Assembly (NCBI GenBank): GCA_954871525.1
Contig: OX940863.1
Coordinates: 38,612,501-38,676,500 of the forward strand
Direction of reading: 5' to 3'
DNA from: Parietaria judaica
Lineage: Eukaryota > Streptophyta > Magnoliopsida > Rosales > Urticaceae
Length of the DNA stretch: 64,000 nt
The position numbers were made by a program, and so were the translations under genes. Below, piece after piece: positions 45,300 through 56,700 of this stretch. Numbering within the stretch: the stretch's first letter is position 1; each line of letters opens with the position of its first letter. The notes beneath the pieces are model-generated. The model saw nothing but the letters and a program-made list of their open reading frames with translations, was not told where the DNA came from and did not search any database.

Positions 45300-45710
45300 T
45301 ATAAACATAAGACGCTCAGGCGCAAAATTCGGAATGATAAGCGCTAAGACGCAAACTCCGATATAATATAAAGATAAGATGCTACGGCGCAAAAGACCGA
45401 GAAGTAAGACGCTAAAACGCAGAAACTCGGCAATATACTAAAAAGACGCTACGGCGCAAAATACCAAAAAGTAAGACGCTAAGGCGCAGAAACTCGGCAA
45501 AATACTAAAAGACGTTATGGCAAAAAAGACCGAGAAATAAGACGCTAAAGCGCAGAAACTCGACAATATACTAAAAAGACGCTACGGCGCAAAATATCGG
45601 GAACTAAGACGCTAAGGCGCGAAGATCGACAAAACAATAAAAAACAAGATGCTGAGGTGCGAAGACGAGGAAGTAAGACGTTAAGGCGCAAAACCTTACA
45701 AAAATATCAA
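45300..45710 (+). repeat. 3' tandem repeats (GACGCTAAGGCGCAGAAACTC family)
   Basis: About ten diverged units of ~35-40 bp alternate between AAGACGCTAAGGCGCA and AAGACGCTACGGCGCA forms, each followed by A-rich linkers. The array lies between the integrase end and the polypurine tract, where Tat elements often carry tandem repeats. Confidence 0.75.
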
Positions 45711-45801
45711 AAGCCGAATATTAATTCCGGCAACTTGACCAAGGTGACTTAAAGCATAAAGTTTCTCGCAAGATGCAATCTCGCAAGAACTGGGGGGTTA
45801 A

Positions 45802-47076
45802 TGTTATGCGTATTTTTCAGAGCCTAGAAAAATTAAGGCCCAAACCAAAAAAGCGCCCAAGAGGCCCAAGAAAAAGGCATACCAAATCAACTTTGACCCG
45901 CTTTGGAAAAGTCAATAAAAAGTCAACAGACTCGACCCTAAAAAGTCAACACCCCACCAAGAAAAGTCAACCAAAAAGTCAATGGGCCGAAAGTCAACGA
46001 AAGTCAACCGGGGTAGTCTACGAAAGTCAACGAAAGTCAACGGCCCGACCCGGGAAGTCAATCAAGAAAGTCAACGAAAGTCAAGGGAAGTCAATCAAGA
46101 AAGTCAACGAAAGTCAAACGAGAAAGTCAACCAAGAAAGTCAACGAAAGTCAACCCGGGTAGTCTACAAAAGTCAAAGGAGAAAGTCAACGAAAGTCAAC
46201 AAAAGTCAACGGCCCGACCCGGGAAGTCAATCAAGAAAGTCAACAAAAAGTCAAAACGGGCTCGCTCAAGAAAGGACGACACGGCCCGTAGAGAAAAATG
46301 TGCCTTCGGGGCGCGCCGCGTGCCCCGAAATGAAAATCATGCCTTCGGGGCGCACCGCGCGCCACGAGGGCAAAAACATGCCTTCGGGGCGCGCCGCGCG
46401 CCCCGAATTGAAAATCATGCCTTCGGGGCGCGCCTCGCGCCCCGAAGTGAAAAATATGCCTTCGGGGTGCGCGGCGCGCCCCGAAGTGAAAATCACCCCC
46501 GCCACAATCGGGAAGCCATTCCCGAGCCGAGAAAATCTCTGTTCATATTTTCATTTTCCGATACCTAAAAATCCGGACTAATGTTGAGCGTCGGAGTGGG
46601 CGGCGGAGGTCCCACTTCCGCCCCTCTCTAAAGTTCACATTTCCTTCTCTTTATTTCAGGTTCAGGGATCGAAGTAAGGTTCCCAGAGACTACTTTCCGA
46701 ACCGCCAAAGACGAAGGGGCGAGCACTTAGCGCGTCAAAATCTCCGTTTTTAGTCTCCTTTTTCAGGTTCAGGGATCAGAGCGAGGTCCCCGGAGACTAC
46801 TTTCCGGATCGCCAAAAACGAAGAAGCGAGCACTTAGCGCGTCAAAATCTCCTTTTTTAGTCTCCTTTTTCAGGTTCAGGGATCGGAGTGAGGTCCCCGG
46901 AGACTAATTTTCGGACCGCCAAAAACGAAGAAGCGAGCACTTAGCGTGGCAAAATCTCCTTTTTTTAATCTCTTTTTCCAGGTTCATGGAACGAGGCGAA
47001 TTCCCCGGAAACCATTTGCGGCCCATAATAGGCTAGTGGGCCGGATTTTATGTTAATCTAATTTCAGGCATTAACA
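45802..47076 (+). repeat. 3' LTR of the 7.4-kb Tat element (1275 bp)
   Basis: It has the same layout as the 5' LTR, with about 25 AGTCAA copies (45905-46256), five palindrome units (46300-46497), the motif at 46578-46596, a hairpin at 46602-46622 and the 107-bp repeats from about 46660. Confidence 0.88.
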
Positions 47077-47450
47077 GCAAGAGTGGGCACATGATTACTT
47101 TAACGCTCGTAAGCCTGCGCCTCAGGTACCGATGTGTATTATGCGAAATAATAACATAAATATTACTTATTTATAAAATAAAAATAAAAATATTTTTAGA
47201 TTTATTTTGCTAAAAAATTTACAATTTTTGAGTTAGTACATATATATATTATATTTTTGGAATGCCAAAAAAATCCAAGTAGGCGTCGTTCGAAGTTCGA
47301 ACCTTAACTGAAAGTATATAATAATATGTGAAAGAAAGACAATGAAAGATAACACAAGTCTTTCTCACCAAGCCTCAGGTGAAAGAAACACAAGCCTCAG
47401 GTACCGATGTGTAATTGTGTATTATGCTAAATAATAACATAAATATTAGT
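47077..47450 (+). repeat. Host duplication, left unit and start of the right unit
   Basis: The ~285-bp stretch beginning CCTCAGGTACCGATGTGT at about 47110 recurs starting at 47396. The second copy is split at 47450 by the next Tat element and resumes at 58793 (TTAGTTATTTATAAAATAAA). The duplication therefore predates that insertion. Confidence 0.8.
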
Positions 47451-48688
47451 TGTTACGGGTAATTTCGGACAAATGATTTTTACGATTTAATTAAAAGAGG
47501 AGTTATTTATTCTTAATTAAATACTTCATCTTATATTAAATTAAATCATTTTCGAAATCAAAAATATTCGTTGGAGGCCCGTTTTCGTAAAATGGAGTGT
47601 CCAGATGATCCCAAAAATATCAAAATACCCAAAATTGATATAAAATTTGTGAAAAACGGACTCGGGACGAGTCCGGGACCCTCCGGGACAGCCCGGGAGG
47701 GCCCCACCACGTGGCTGAGCACTGTGGGACCCACCAGGGACCCACCAGCTAGCGAGGACACGTGTCGCGCAGGCGGTGGAGCCGCGTCGCTCCAGCAGCG
47801 AGGTGACGCGTGTCTCCCTCGCGTGGAGGGCTGACGTCAGCAGCTTGGGCTCCAAGCTTCCAAGCGAGCTTGCCGTCTTCTCCCCGCGCGTGAGGGCGCG
47901 TCGCTGCTCCAATCGCCGTGATTTTTGCGGCGTTGGATCGGCCACGTCCCGAGGATGCAAAAAACTATATTACTTTACCTCAGGAGCCTCCCGGATGAGG
48001 AGATAATTGCAAAACAAGACCCAGGTTTTTTCCTATAAATAGGGGCTCGGGTCCCCTTCATTCACACACAATTTTTACCCGAGAAAACACTTGGGAAACA
48101 CCTCCAAAGCTCCCAAAACTCTCACTAAGCTTCCTCAAACCGATCTTCACTCAAATATCCCGCTAATGTTGAGCGTCGGAGGTGAATCGGGGGGTAAAAC
48201 CCTCGTTTCTCCCTGACCGCGGTGTTGTTTTGTCAGGTCCCGGAAGAGAGAAATCCAACTAGAGCGGAAGCTCTGGAGAAAATTCTGGCACGATATACAA
48301 CTTCCCCTTTCTAGGTTCGGGATCGGCGTGGTGCTCGTTCTATCCTTTGGTCTTTATATCTCTCGCAGATATATTGACTTTACGGATAGGGCGCATGGCC
48401 CGGATCTGAATCAGTGACGCAGGTCGGAGGTGTTATCCACCAGGGTTCATCTAAAAGTTAACTCTGCGATCTTTTCCGCATGGAGACCGAATCTGTGTGG
48501 TGCCCGAACCTGTCAACAGGTAGTGTGCGGGCCCGGATCTGGTCCCGTGTCAGGAAAAAGATCCGATTGACTTTGAGGTGCCAGAAGCCCAAACTCAAAA
48601 TCCACGAAAGTCAACAAACAACATTGGGCCCGGTCCAACACGAGTCATTGGGCCGCTACAGTGTGTGATACATTTTTTTGCATCAACA
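47451..48688 (+). repeat. 5' LTR of the 11.3-kb Tat element (1238 bp)
   Basis: The promoter-like TTTTTCCTATAAATAGGGGC lies at 48028-48047, the motif CTAATGTTGAGCGTCGGAG at 48163-48181, a hairpin CGGGGG/CCCTCG at 48188-48205 and an acceptor-like TTGTTTTGTCAGG near 48225-48237. It ends CATCAACA. Confidence 0.9.
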
Positions 48689-48689
48689 T

Positions 48690-48709
48690 TTTGGCGCTAG
48701 AAGGAGGGG
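48690..48709 (+). other. Tat primer binding site (second element)
   Basis: TTTGGCGCTAGAAGGAGGGG, one base after the LTR end. Identical to the site at 40841. Confidence 0.8.
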
Positions 48710-48769
48710 TGCCACGAAAATATTAAGCCTCTGAGTACCCTTCTACCCAGTTTTCTCGAAAAAGTCACG

Positions 48770-50590
48770 ATGTCGAGATCGACGGAGGGAACGCTTTCCC
48801 GCCCGACGGAGAGCATCGCCCTCAATACACGCGCGCAAGTCAAAGCCCGCACGAGAGACCTGCCCGGGGAGAGCACTCACCAAGGGCACGGTGACGGGAT
48901 TGAACGACTAGCCCGGCTGGAAGACAATGTCTTTCGGCTAACCGGCCTGATATCCAAACACTTCGGCGACGAAGACGCCGACCTCGAAGGCGCCAACCTC
49001 GAAGAAGGCGAGGAAGAAGTCGACCCGGAAGAAGCTCTTGAGCTCGCCCAGCGTGAGCCACAGGCTACACCACCTGTCCTAAATGACGCTCAGGAGCCGT
49101 CACAGTCACAAAGGGCCGAACGCTCGGCCTTTGAGCGCCTCGGGGGCGAGCGTGGTGCCGAAAGAAGAAAGGCACGAAGGAACCGTCGCCGTCAGAAAAG
49201 GCGCGCTCAAGACCGCCCTAGAAACGAGGAAGATCTCCATCGACTTTTGGACCGCCGTAGCCTGAAAAGCGACCTGCGGTGACACATCGAAAGACGGAGA
49301 GAGACATCCTTTCAACAAAGGGACACGGAGGACGCTAACTCCGATACATCAGAAAGCTCCCAGCACTCCGCCACGCGCAATACCGCACGCGAAGTCAGAA
49401 CGAACGTGATGCAACGTTTGGCGGCACCCCCGCCAGACGTCACATTGAAAGACGAAGTCCAGGCTCTAAGAAGAGAGTTGTGAGAACTCGCCATCGCCAG
49501 CAGCTCGAATCCCGCAACGAAAAGTATGGCAGAGGGAATCATCTCCCCTCTCGCCAGCCACCTGCTAGAGGAAGAACTTGTCGGAGACCTCAGGTTCCCA
49601 TTGAACCTCATCTACGACGGGACCGGCGACCCCACATATCACCTAGTGCAATACCAATTCTCAATGCGAGTCAAGAAATGCTCACCTTCCACCGTATATC
49701 AGGCATTTTGCCTTACCCTCACGGGGCTCGCGTTCGAGTGGTATCAAAGACTTCCCAATGGGTCGGTAGGATCATTCGACGAGCTAAAGGAGCGCTTCGT
49801 CTCTCGTTTCGCCAGCTCAATAACACAACGAAAAGGAAAGTCGTACCTCTGGTCTCTCAAACAGTGCAAGGAGGAAACTCTCCAAGCGTATTTGAAGAGA
49901 TTCACAGAGAAGGCTAACAAGGTCGATAACTATACCGACGATGATGCAGTCACCGCAGTAATCGACGGTCTCCCAGTAAGCGAATTTACACACTCTCTGG
50001 TAAAAAAAAGGCCGGTCTCCATGGCTGAGTTACTGGCAAGGGCAGCCGAGGACATTGCGGCAGATGAATACTTTGTCAATAAGAATCAGCTGAGCCGCGA
50101 TGAACTAAGCTGCCAGGATCAAAAAGGTCATCATGACGAATCCCAGAAGAAGAGGCAACGTCCACAGTCGAACTCCGACGAACGTCAACAACATCCCAAA
50201 CGGGCGGAGGGATTCCGAAGGAACGCAGAATACACTCCGTTGACCGCATCCCCAGCCACGATTTATGGACTCCACAGAGAAAAGTTTGATCCCCCACGAC
50301 CACTGCCGAAGAAGGCCAGCAAAGATAAAAGCCGATATTGCGAATACCATTAGGATCACGGCAACCTGACATCACAATGCTAGGAGTTGAAAAAACAAAT
50401 CGAACGACTTATTCAGGACGGGCAACTCAAGGAGTTTGTCAAGAAGCTTGTGGCGGGGAACGGGAACACTGGCGAAACCTCGCCCCAGGAGGCCGAACGG
50501 CCCCAGGATAACCGTCCAAACCAATCCTACCAAGACGAGGAAGACGAGATCACGGATAATACTGACACGCCACCCCTTAGCTCGAAACGC
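48770..50590 (+). pseudogene. Tat gag with several stop codons
   Basis: It starts MSRSTEGTLSRPTESIALNT. The core reads NLIYDGTGDPTYHLVQYQ and FEWYQRL. The zinc finger (RYCEYH, stop, DHGNLTSQC, stop, ELKKQIE) is interrupted by TAG where the intact relative at 42562 reads Q and W. Other in-frame stops occur at 49280 and 49481. Most are what C-to-T changes on one or the other strand would give. The frame then runs without a protease into the RNase H domain, showing the internal deletion near 50580. Confidence 0.85.
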
Positions 50591-51175
50591 AAAGCACACC
50601 CAGACGGACCAGTCTGGGAGCTACACGTCGACGGAGCCTCAAACGCCAGCGGGTCAGGGGCGGGAGTCCTTCTCACTAACCCCGAAAGGGGACAACTACG
50701 CTATGCCCTCCGGTTTAGCTTCAGTGCTACAAACAACGAAGCCGAATACGAAACGTTGATAGCCGGACTCCAAATCGCCCAGAAGCTCGAGGTCAAAAAT
50801 CTTCTCGTACGCTGTGATTCCCAGCTAATAGTAAAACAAGTGGAAGACGAATACCAAGCTAGAGAAGAAAAAATGATAGCCTACCTAGCGGAAACCCGAC
50901 GCTGCCTAGAGTTCTTGACTTGGTACGAGATCACTCAGATACCTCGGGACGAGAACTTCGAGGCCGACGCATTAGCTAGAATGGCATCAGGAGCCGACGA
51001 TGGAGAACTAGGAAGAGTCCCCGTCGAAACCTTAGCCAATCCGTCCATTCAAAGATCAGAGATACTCACCATCGGCGGCGAAATGAAAAGCGAGTGGATG
51101 ACCCCAATCATCGATTATCTGGAACGTGGAACGCTCCCCGCTAACAAAAATGAAGCAAGACGACTCAGGTTTTGA
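50591..51175 (+). pseudogene. Archaeal-type RNase H domain of Tat pol
   Basis: VWELHVDGASNASGSGAGVL, NNEAEYETLIAGL, VRCDSQL and NFEADALARM supply the D-E-D-D catalytic positions of the extra RNase H domain that Tat elements carry besides the usual retroviral-type one. It is fused in frame to gag by the deletion of protease, RT and the first RNase H. A TGA at 51173 (from an expected W) ends the frame. Confidence 0.85.
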
Positions 51176-51190
51176 GCCACCAGATACGTA

Positions 51191-52319
51191 ATGCACGACA
51201 TAAATCTCTACAAACGCGGGTTCATGCAGCCTCTCCTCAAATGTCTCCCGGAGGACGACGCTGACCTCGTTCTACGAGAAATACACGAAGGAATCTGCGG
51301 GAATCATTATTCCGGACGATCCCTCACCCTGAAGACCCTTAAACAAGGCTATTTTTGGCCAACCCTCAAGCGGGATGTCTCGTAGGTGTGACAAATGCCA
51401 ACGGTTCGCCAATGCCCCACACCAGCCGGCCGTCCCTCTCTGCCCAATCCTGATTCCTCGCCCATTCGCCAAAAGGGGGATCGACCTAATGGGGAAGCTA
51501 CCAAAGGGTCCGGGGGGCGTCGAATATGCTATTGTGGCCATCGACTATTTCACCAAGTGGGTCGAGGCAAAGCCGCTGGCCAAAATCACGCAGACAAACA
51601 CAACGAACTTCATCTGGCGCAACATCGTGTGTCGTCACGGGATCCCCGCATCAATAGTCACCGACAATGCGAAACAGTTCAACAACGCCGACCTTCGAGC
51701 ATTCTGCCGAGACCTGGGAATCAACAACACCTACTCATCTCCCGTCTACCCGCAGGCAAACGGACAAGTTGAGTCGGTCAACAAAGACATAAAAACCATC
51801 TTGAAAAGGAAGCTCGACGAAAAAAAGGGCAAATGGGCGGAAGAACTACCCTCGGTACTTTGGGCCTACCGAACCACGACGCGAAACGCAACCGGGGAAA
51901 CACCGTTCGCCTTAACCTACGGTGTCGAAGCGGTTATACCAGCGGAAATAACCGTCCCCTCGCCACGAGTCGAGCTTTACAACGACGAGCAGAACGGCGA
52001 AGCCATGCGACTCGAACTCGACCTCCTCGAAGAAAAGAGAAATGACGTCTACACCCGTCTGGTCGCCCAGAAGCGAATTGTGGAACGCTACTACAACTCA
52101 AAAGTCAAAGCAAGGCGATTCTCGGAAGGAAGCCTGGTCCTGAGAAAAGTCGGACAAAACACCCAAGTACCGGGAGCCGGAGTCCTAGGACCGACTTGGG
52201 AAGGCCCATACCGCGTGACAAAGGTCGTCAGGGACGGAACATATCGTCTGGCGGAAATGGGGGGTGATGAAGTACCCCGACCATGGAACGTCGAACACGT
52301 CAAGCAATATTACCAATAG
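51191..52319 (+). pseudogene. Tat integrase, one frameshift
   Basis: The HHCC finger spans HEGICGNHYSGR to RRCDKCQRFA and is crossed by a frameshift near 51370. The core has GIDLMGKLPKGPGGVEYAIV, IVTDNAKQF and NGQVESVNKDIK (the D-D-E residues). The C-terminal part ends WNVEHVKQYYQ at 52319. The 314-residue frame from 51375 is open, so the core domain is intact apart from the finger break. Confidence 0.88.
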
Positions 52320-52488
52320 CCGACACTACAAAAAAAACCTATGTACCAGAAGTTGGCACGGGAATAGCCCCGACAGCCGACATATGTAAACGAAGAGCGC
52401 CACAAGAAGCGCCAACATATATGCAAATCATATGTCTTTTACTTTACTTTTCTACTAGTTTCCGTCTAACTTCATAAAATTACACGAA

Positions 52489-52500
52489 AACTGGGGGGTT
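52489..52500 (+). other. Internal polypurine-tract copy
   Basis: AAACTGGGGGGTT here matches the tracts that precede the true 3' LTRs at 45802 and 57570 (AACTGGGGGGTTA). It is followed by TGATACATG rather than TGTTA. It lies about 170 bp after the integrase stop, where a 3' LTR would be expected. Confidence 0.65.
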
Positions 52501-52519
52501 GATACATGAAGCAAAAGCT

Positions 52520-53420
52520 GAACAATTTGGCCCGGACCTCGATCCCGCCAACTCAGGCTCAAAAGCCGAACAAATTTGGCCCGGACCTCGATCCCGCCAA
52601 CTCAGGCTCAAAAAGCCAAACAAATTTGGCCCGGACCTCGATCCCGCCAACTCAGGCTCAAAAGATGAACAAATTTGGCCCGGACCTCGATCCCGCCAAC
52701 TCAGGCTCAAAAGCCGAACAATTTGGCCCGGACCTCGATCCCGCCAACTCAGGCTCAAAAGCCGAACAAATTTGGCACGGACCTCGATCCCGCCAACTTA
52801 GGCTCAAAAGCCGAACAATTTGGCCCGGACCTCGATCCCGCCAACTCAGGCTCAAAAGCCAAACAATTTGGCCCGGACCTTGACCCGGACCTCGATCCCC
52901 CCAACTCAGGCTCAAAAGCCAAACAAATTTGGCCCGGACCTCGATCCCCTAAACTCAGGCTCAAAAGCCGAACAATTTGGCCCGGACCTCGATCCCGCCA
53001 ACTCAGGCTCAAAAGCCGAACAAATTTAGCCCGGACCTCAATCTCGCCAACTCAGGCTCAAAAAGCCGAACAAATTTGGCCCGGACCTCGATCCCGCCAA
53101 CTCAGGCTCAAAACCCGAAGAATTTGGCCCGGACCTCGATCCCGCCAACTCAGGCTCAAAAGTCGAACAAATTTGGCCCGGACCTCGATCCCGCCAACTC
53201 AGGCTCAAAAGCCGAACAATTTGGCCCGGACCTCGATCCTGCCAACTCAGGCTCAAAAGCCGAACAAATTTGGCTCGGACCTCGATCCCGCCAACTCAGG
53301 GTCAAAAGCCAAACAAATTGGCCCGGACCTCGATCCCGCCAACTCAGGGTCAAAAGCCGAAAAAATTGGCTCGGACCTCGATCCCGCCAACCTAGGCACA
53401 AAAGACAAAGAAACCAGTTC
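52520..53420 (+). repeat. 48-bp tandem array (~18 copies)
   Basis: The unit reads GGCCCGGACCTCGATCCCGC, then CAACTCAGGCTCAAAAGCCG and AACAAATTT, alternating 48 and 49 bp. Copies are 85-100% alike by eye. The unit lacks stops, so long spurious ORFs run through it on both strands. It is followed by CGCTATAAAAGCACC at 53503, a good TATA box. Confidence 0.9.
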
Positions 53421-53505
53421 AAACCCCGACCTCACCAAATCAGGCGACCTCGGAACAACCTAGAACCAACCACACCTCACGCAACACCAAAATCCCCTGA
53501 GCCGC

Positions 53506-53513
53506 TATAAAAG
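53506..53513 (+). promoter_or_regulatory. TATA box downstream of the 48-bp array
   Basis: TATAAAAG in a GC-rich setting, with a cytosine-rich leader after it. Together with the polypurine copy at 52489, it suggests that 52500 to about 53700 is an LTR of another Tat element embedded here. Confidence 0.5.
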
Positions 53514-53779
53514 CACCGCGCAGCCCACGGTCAACCGCTAAAATCTACACAGTCTGCGAGAAACAGACACCGGGGGTATCGCAAGAAAAAGAGATCTACG
53601 AAGTCATTCTATACAATCAACGAGGTTACACATACATACCGATTTTCAGAATGACTCGACAGTAGACTGATAGTAGGCCGAATTTACATACAAAATCGCG
53701 TCTAAAAAATGCTAAGACGACGCTATCTACAAGAGGGCAGAGACAACAAGCCCTACAAAAAAAAAGAAGCATAATATAT

Positions 53780-56700
53780 ATATATGCTAAAGACCCTACA
53801 CATCCTCGCCGTCACCTCGGACTCTGGAATCCTCGACAACCGCCTAGATGAACTCATTAACTTCCCCATCCCGGAGGCCCGCAGCACCCGCGTCCCGACC
53901 GCCCACGGTGGCAATCTCGACCAGGCCACCGCCCCACTTGACGCGGGGAATATAGAAGTTGCAAACACTGGCCCGACTTCCGGTTGAGGAAATCCGACCG
54001 ACGAAGATTACAGCCTCATTCACGGAGACGGTCGTCGTGGCGCGTGGGGGAAGAATAGCCATGATTGGAGCCAGGCGATCCCACACGCCCTGGGGGACAT
54101 GCTCAGCATGGGCAAACGTCATATCCACCCACATCCCCGGATTCACCCGAAGCAATGCAAAGACGGCCTCCACGAAACCATCCCATCTGGCCTTGGTCAC
54201 CGCAACCTCTTGACGAACCGCCGCGGCCTCAAGCTGGGTAGTCATCACCCCGACCATGTCCTGGGAGGCTTGGTAGCGTGTGACGTACTAGTCCATCCCG
54301 ACCTCAGCCCGGTGGGCTCGCTCTATCACCCGATCGCACTCCTCCTGCACGCGACGCATCTCCCGACGCATGTACACCTTCTCGGAAACGTCCTCCGTAA
54401 GGTAGGCCTCGGCCGCATCCTCGACGAAGACGGCACTGGAGCCTCCATGCTCATAGCGGCTGAGACCTACTGGGCTCGCGACAGGACGGGATGACCGCGA
54501 GGCATGAAAAGTTCCCTGGGAAAAATCCTAACCAAACAACACATCAACGTCAGAAGCAGGCATAATGTGCCTCAAGATCAAGAAAGCAAAGGATTAAAAG
54601 ATTACCGTCTCTGGGAAACCAGTTGCAGGAAACTGGTTCGGAAGGCTCGGGGCGTATGACTCCCCCTGGCCGTAGAACACAGAGTACTAGTACTCAGGAG
54701 GCTGCACCCCCGTGAAGGTCGGGATCGACCCTGTCACGTAAGCAGGGGGTGGCGCCACCCCGTCGGTCGGGTCGCCGAAATGCAACCCAGGGCCCTGGAG
54801 GGGCATAGCGGCTCTGAGCTCCATGCTCGGCAGAGGGGCGACAACGAGCTGGACATCGGGCCCGCCGAGAAAATGCAAAATATGAGCACTAGAGTCCCCC
54901 TGCTGTCGCCTCCATCGCCTCCCACGGGAGGCGCCGGCTGATAAGAAGTGGTATTCTCCTGACGAGCTGTCGCGATCCATACCTGTAGGAAAGAAGAAGG
55001 AAAAGTGTCAGAGAATATATCGTAAGAAATGTAAATATACATCCGCAAGAAAAGGGTGAGGTACACGCGTGTGCCATGCGAAATTCCGCCAGAGGGTAGA
55101 CCTTTAACGAGATACGGGGGGTGAGCCAATAAAAGCATGGGGCGGCGCCCATCCCGACTGAACCCATGACGCCCTCGTTAAGTGAGATGAGAAACGCCCG
55201 GGAATAGCACACTCCACCATGAGATAACGGAGGAAGTCACTGTCGGTAGTTCTTATAGGGCGGTACGCTCGGGGATGCCTGAAGTAACGAGGGAAAGATC
55301 CCAAGAGGGTTTCCGGGATCCACACCCAGCGCCTCTTCTAGTCGGGGTCTAAGTCTGGGCCCAGGTGACCAATGGAGAGAGTCCGAACAATACAAGGACG
55401 CACCCAGCATCTGATCCAACCGCCGCTTTCGGCATTCTGAAGCTGAAGAAAACTCCGGAGCTGGGTCAGAGTCATGGCACGACCTCGGCCAGAATACCAT
55501 AGAGAAAAAAGTCCCGCAACAAACCACCAGACATCGGGACTGACTTGGAGTGGATGAAGGCCTGAAGACACCAGCAGCCGCTCCGAGAAAGGAGATATGG
55601 GCAGGAATAAGCCTAAGCGAAGGCTCTCTAGTGGAACCACGATCATTCCCTCGCGGGGGCGGCTGGGTATTTCCCCCGCGGAGGGGGCACAGACTCCTTA
55701 AGGAAACGCCAAACGCTCCGTCTGGAAGAAGGTCACCAGATCCACATAGGTGACTGTGCTCGGCACATTGAGGTCCCTGAGGGAATCCGGCCTTGGAGGA
55801 GGCAAAATTATGGAATCATCAGAGTCTAAGTATTCCTCACCAACGGTCTGATAAAAAATCGGGCATGACCCGCCTGCTATGACGGCACTGTGACGTGATC
55901 CGTCCACGTCACCGGCCAACTTAGCTGCACCTGCAACCACCCTATAAGAATCCACGCACACTCCAGAAAACCCTAAGTCCGGTTCTGGACCTACTATTTG
56001 ACCATAGCGCGAGGCCGCCTCAGAAATACTTGGTTCATCTGGGATGAATCCCGGCCCCGCGGCCCTCCTCTGAGAGAATGATAGAGGGGCCAGGCGAGAC
56101 TCACGAATTCCCGAGACATCCACGGGGTACCACACGCCGCTATTCAAAGCCCCAGATGGTGGCAGAAGTCCTCTGTGGCGAGCTCCTGCCCTGCTGTGCC
56201 TCGATTCACGTACTCCCGAGGTGGGACGAAGCCGATCAAGACCACTACCACGGAGCGGATAGGGAGCACCCGGACCGGCTAATGAGGAATTGAACTCACC
56301 ATTCGGTCGTGCCGTCGAGATGCCCGAGAATGCCGGGCTCCCCCGACTCCAATCCGACCTCATCGGCCGCCACCTCCGGTCACCAAGCTGTTCGGAGCTT
56401 ATCACGGACATCCCCGTCAAAACCCCGCTCAGAGTCGGGTTCACCGGCGATGACCCAGACTCACCACCACGGCCTCCCGCCGGCAAGAACCCGGACAAAC
56501 CGGGTCCTCCGTCTACGACGGATATTCCTCCGCTAACGTCGGGCCTCGCCACCCCGGGGAAAGTCGCTCCCGGCATCCCAACCGTCGGCCGAAACCCTAG
56601 GCACGGAAACCGGCCACCCCGCGTGACGGCTCCTGACGGATATTCCTCCGCTAACGTCGGGCCTCGCCACCCCGGGGAAAGTCGCTCCCGGCATCCCAAC

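Larger units (their letters stand above)
39695..47076 (+). mobile_element. Tat-lineage Ty3/gypsy element keeping gag-PR-RT (7.4 kb)
   Basis: The 5' LTR is 39695-40840 and the 3' LTR 45802-47076, both TGTTATGCG to GGCATTAACA. Flanks GCTAG and GCAAG suggest a TSD with one mutation. The primer binding site is TTTGGCGCTAGAAGGAGGGG. The inside holds gag, protease and RT, then jumps straight to the integrase C-terminus at about 44615, so RNase H domains and the integrase core are deleted. Several frameshifts and stops exist. A 3' tandem repeat region and the polypurine tract (ACTGGGGGGTTA, 45789-45800) remain. Confidence 0.9.

Noticed and set aside
52520..53420. CRISPR-like regular repeat array
   Set aside because: The units abut with no unique spacers, and the setting is a plant retrotransposon. 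It is an ordinary tandem repeat.
52499..53510. Long overlapping ORFs on both strands (85-262 aa)
   Set aside because: They come from a 48-49-bp repeat unit that lacks stops in most frames. There is no domain and no start context.
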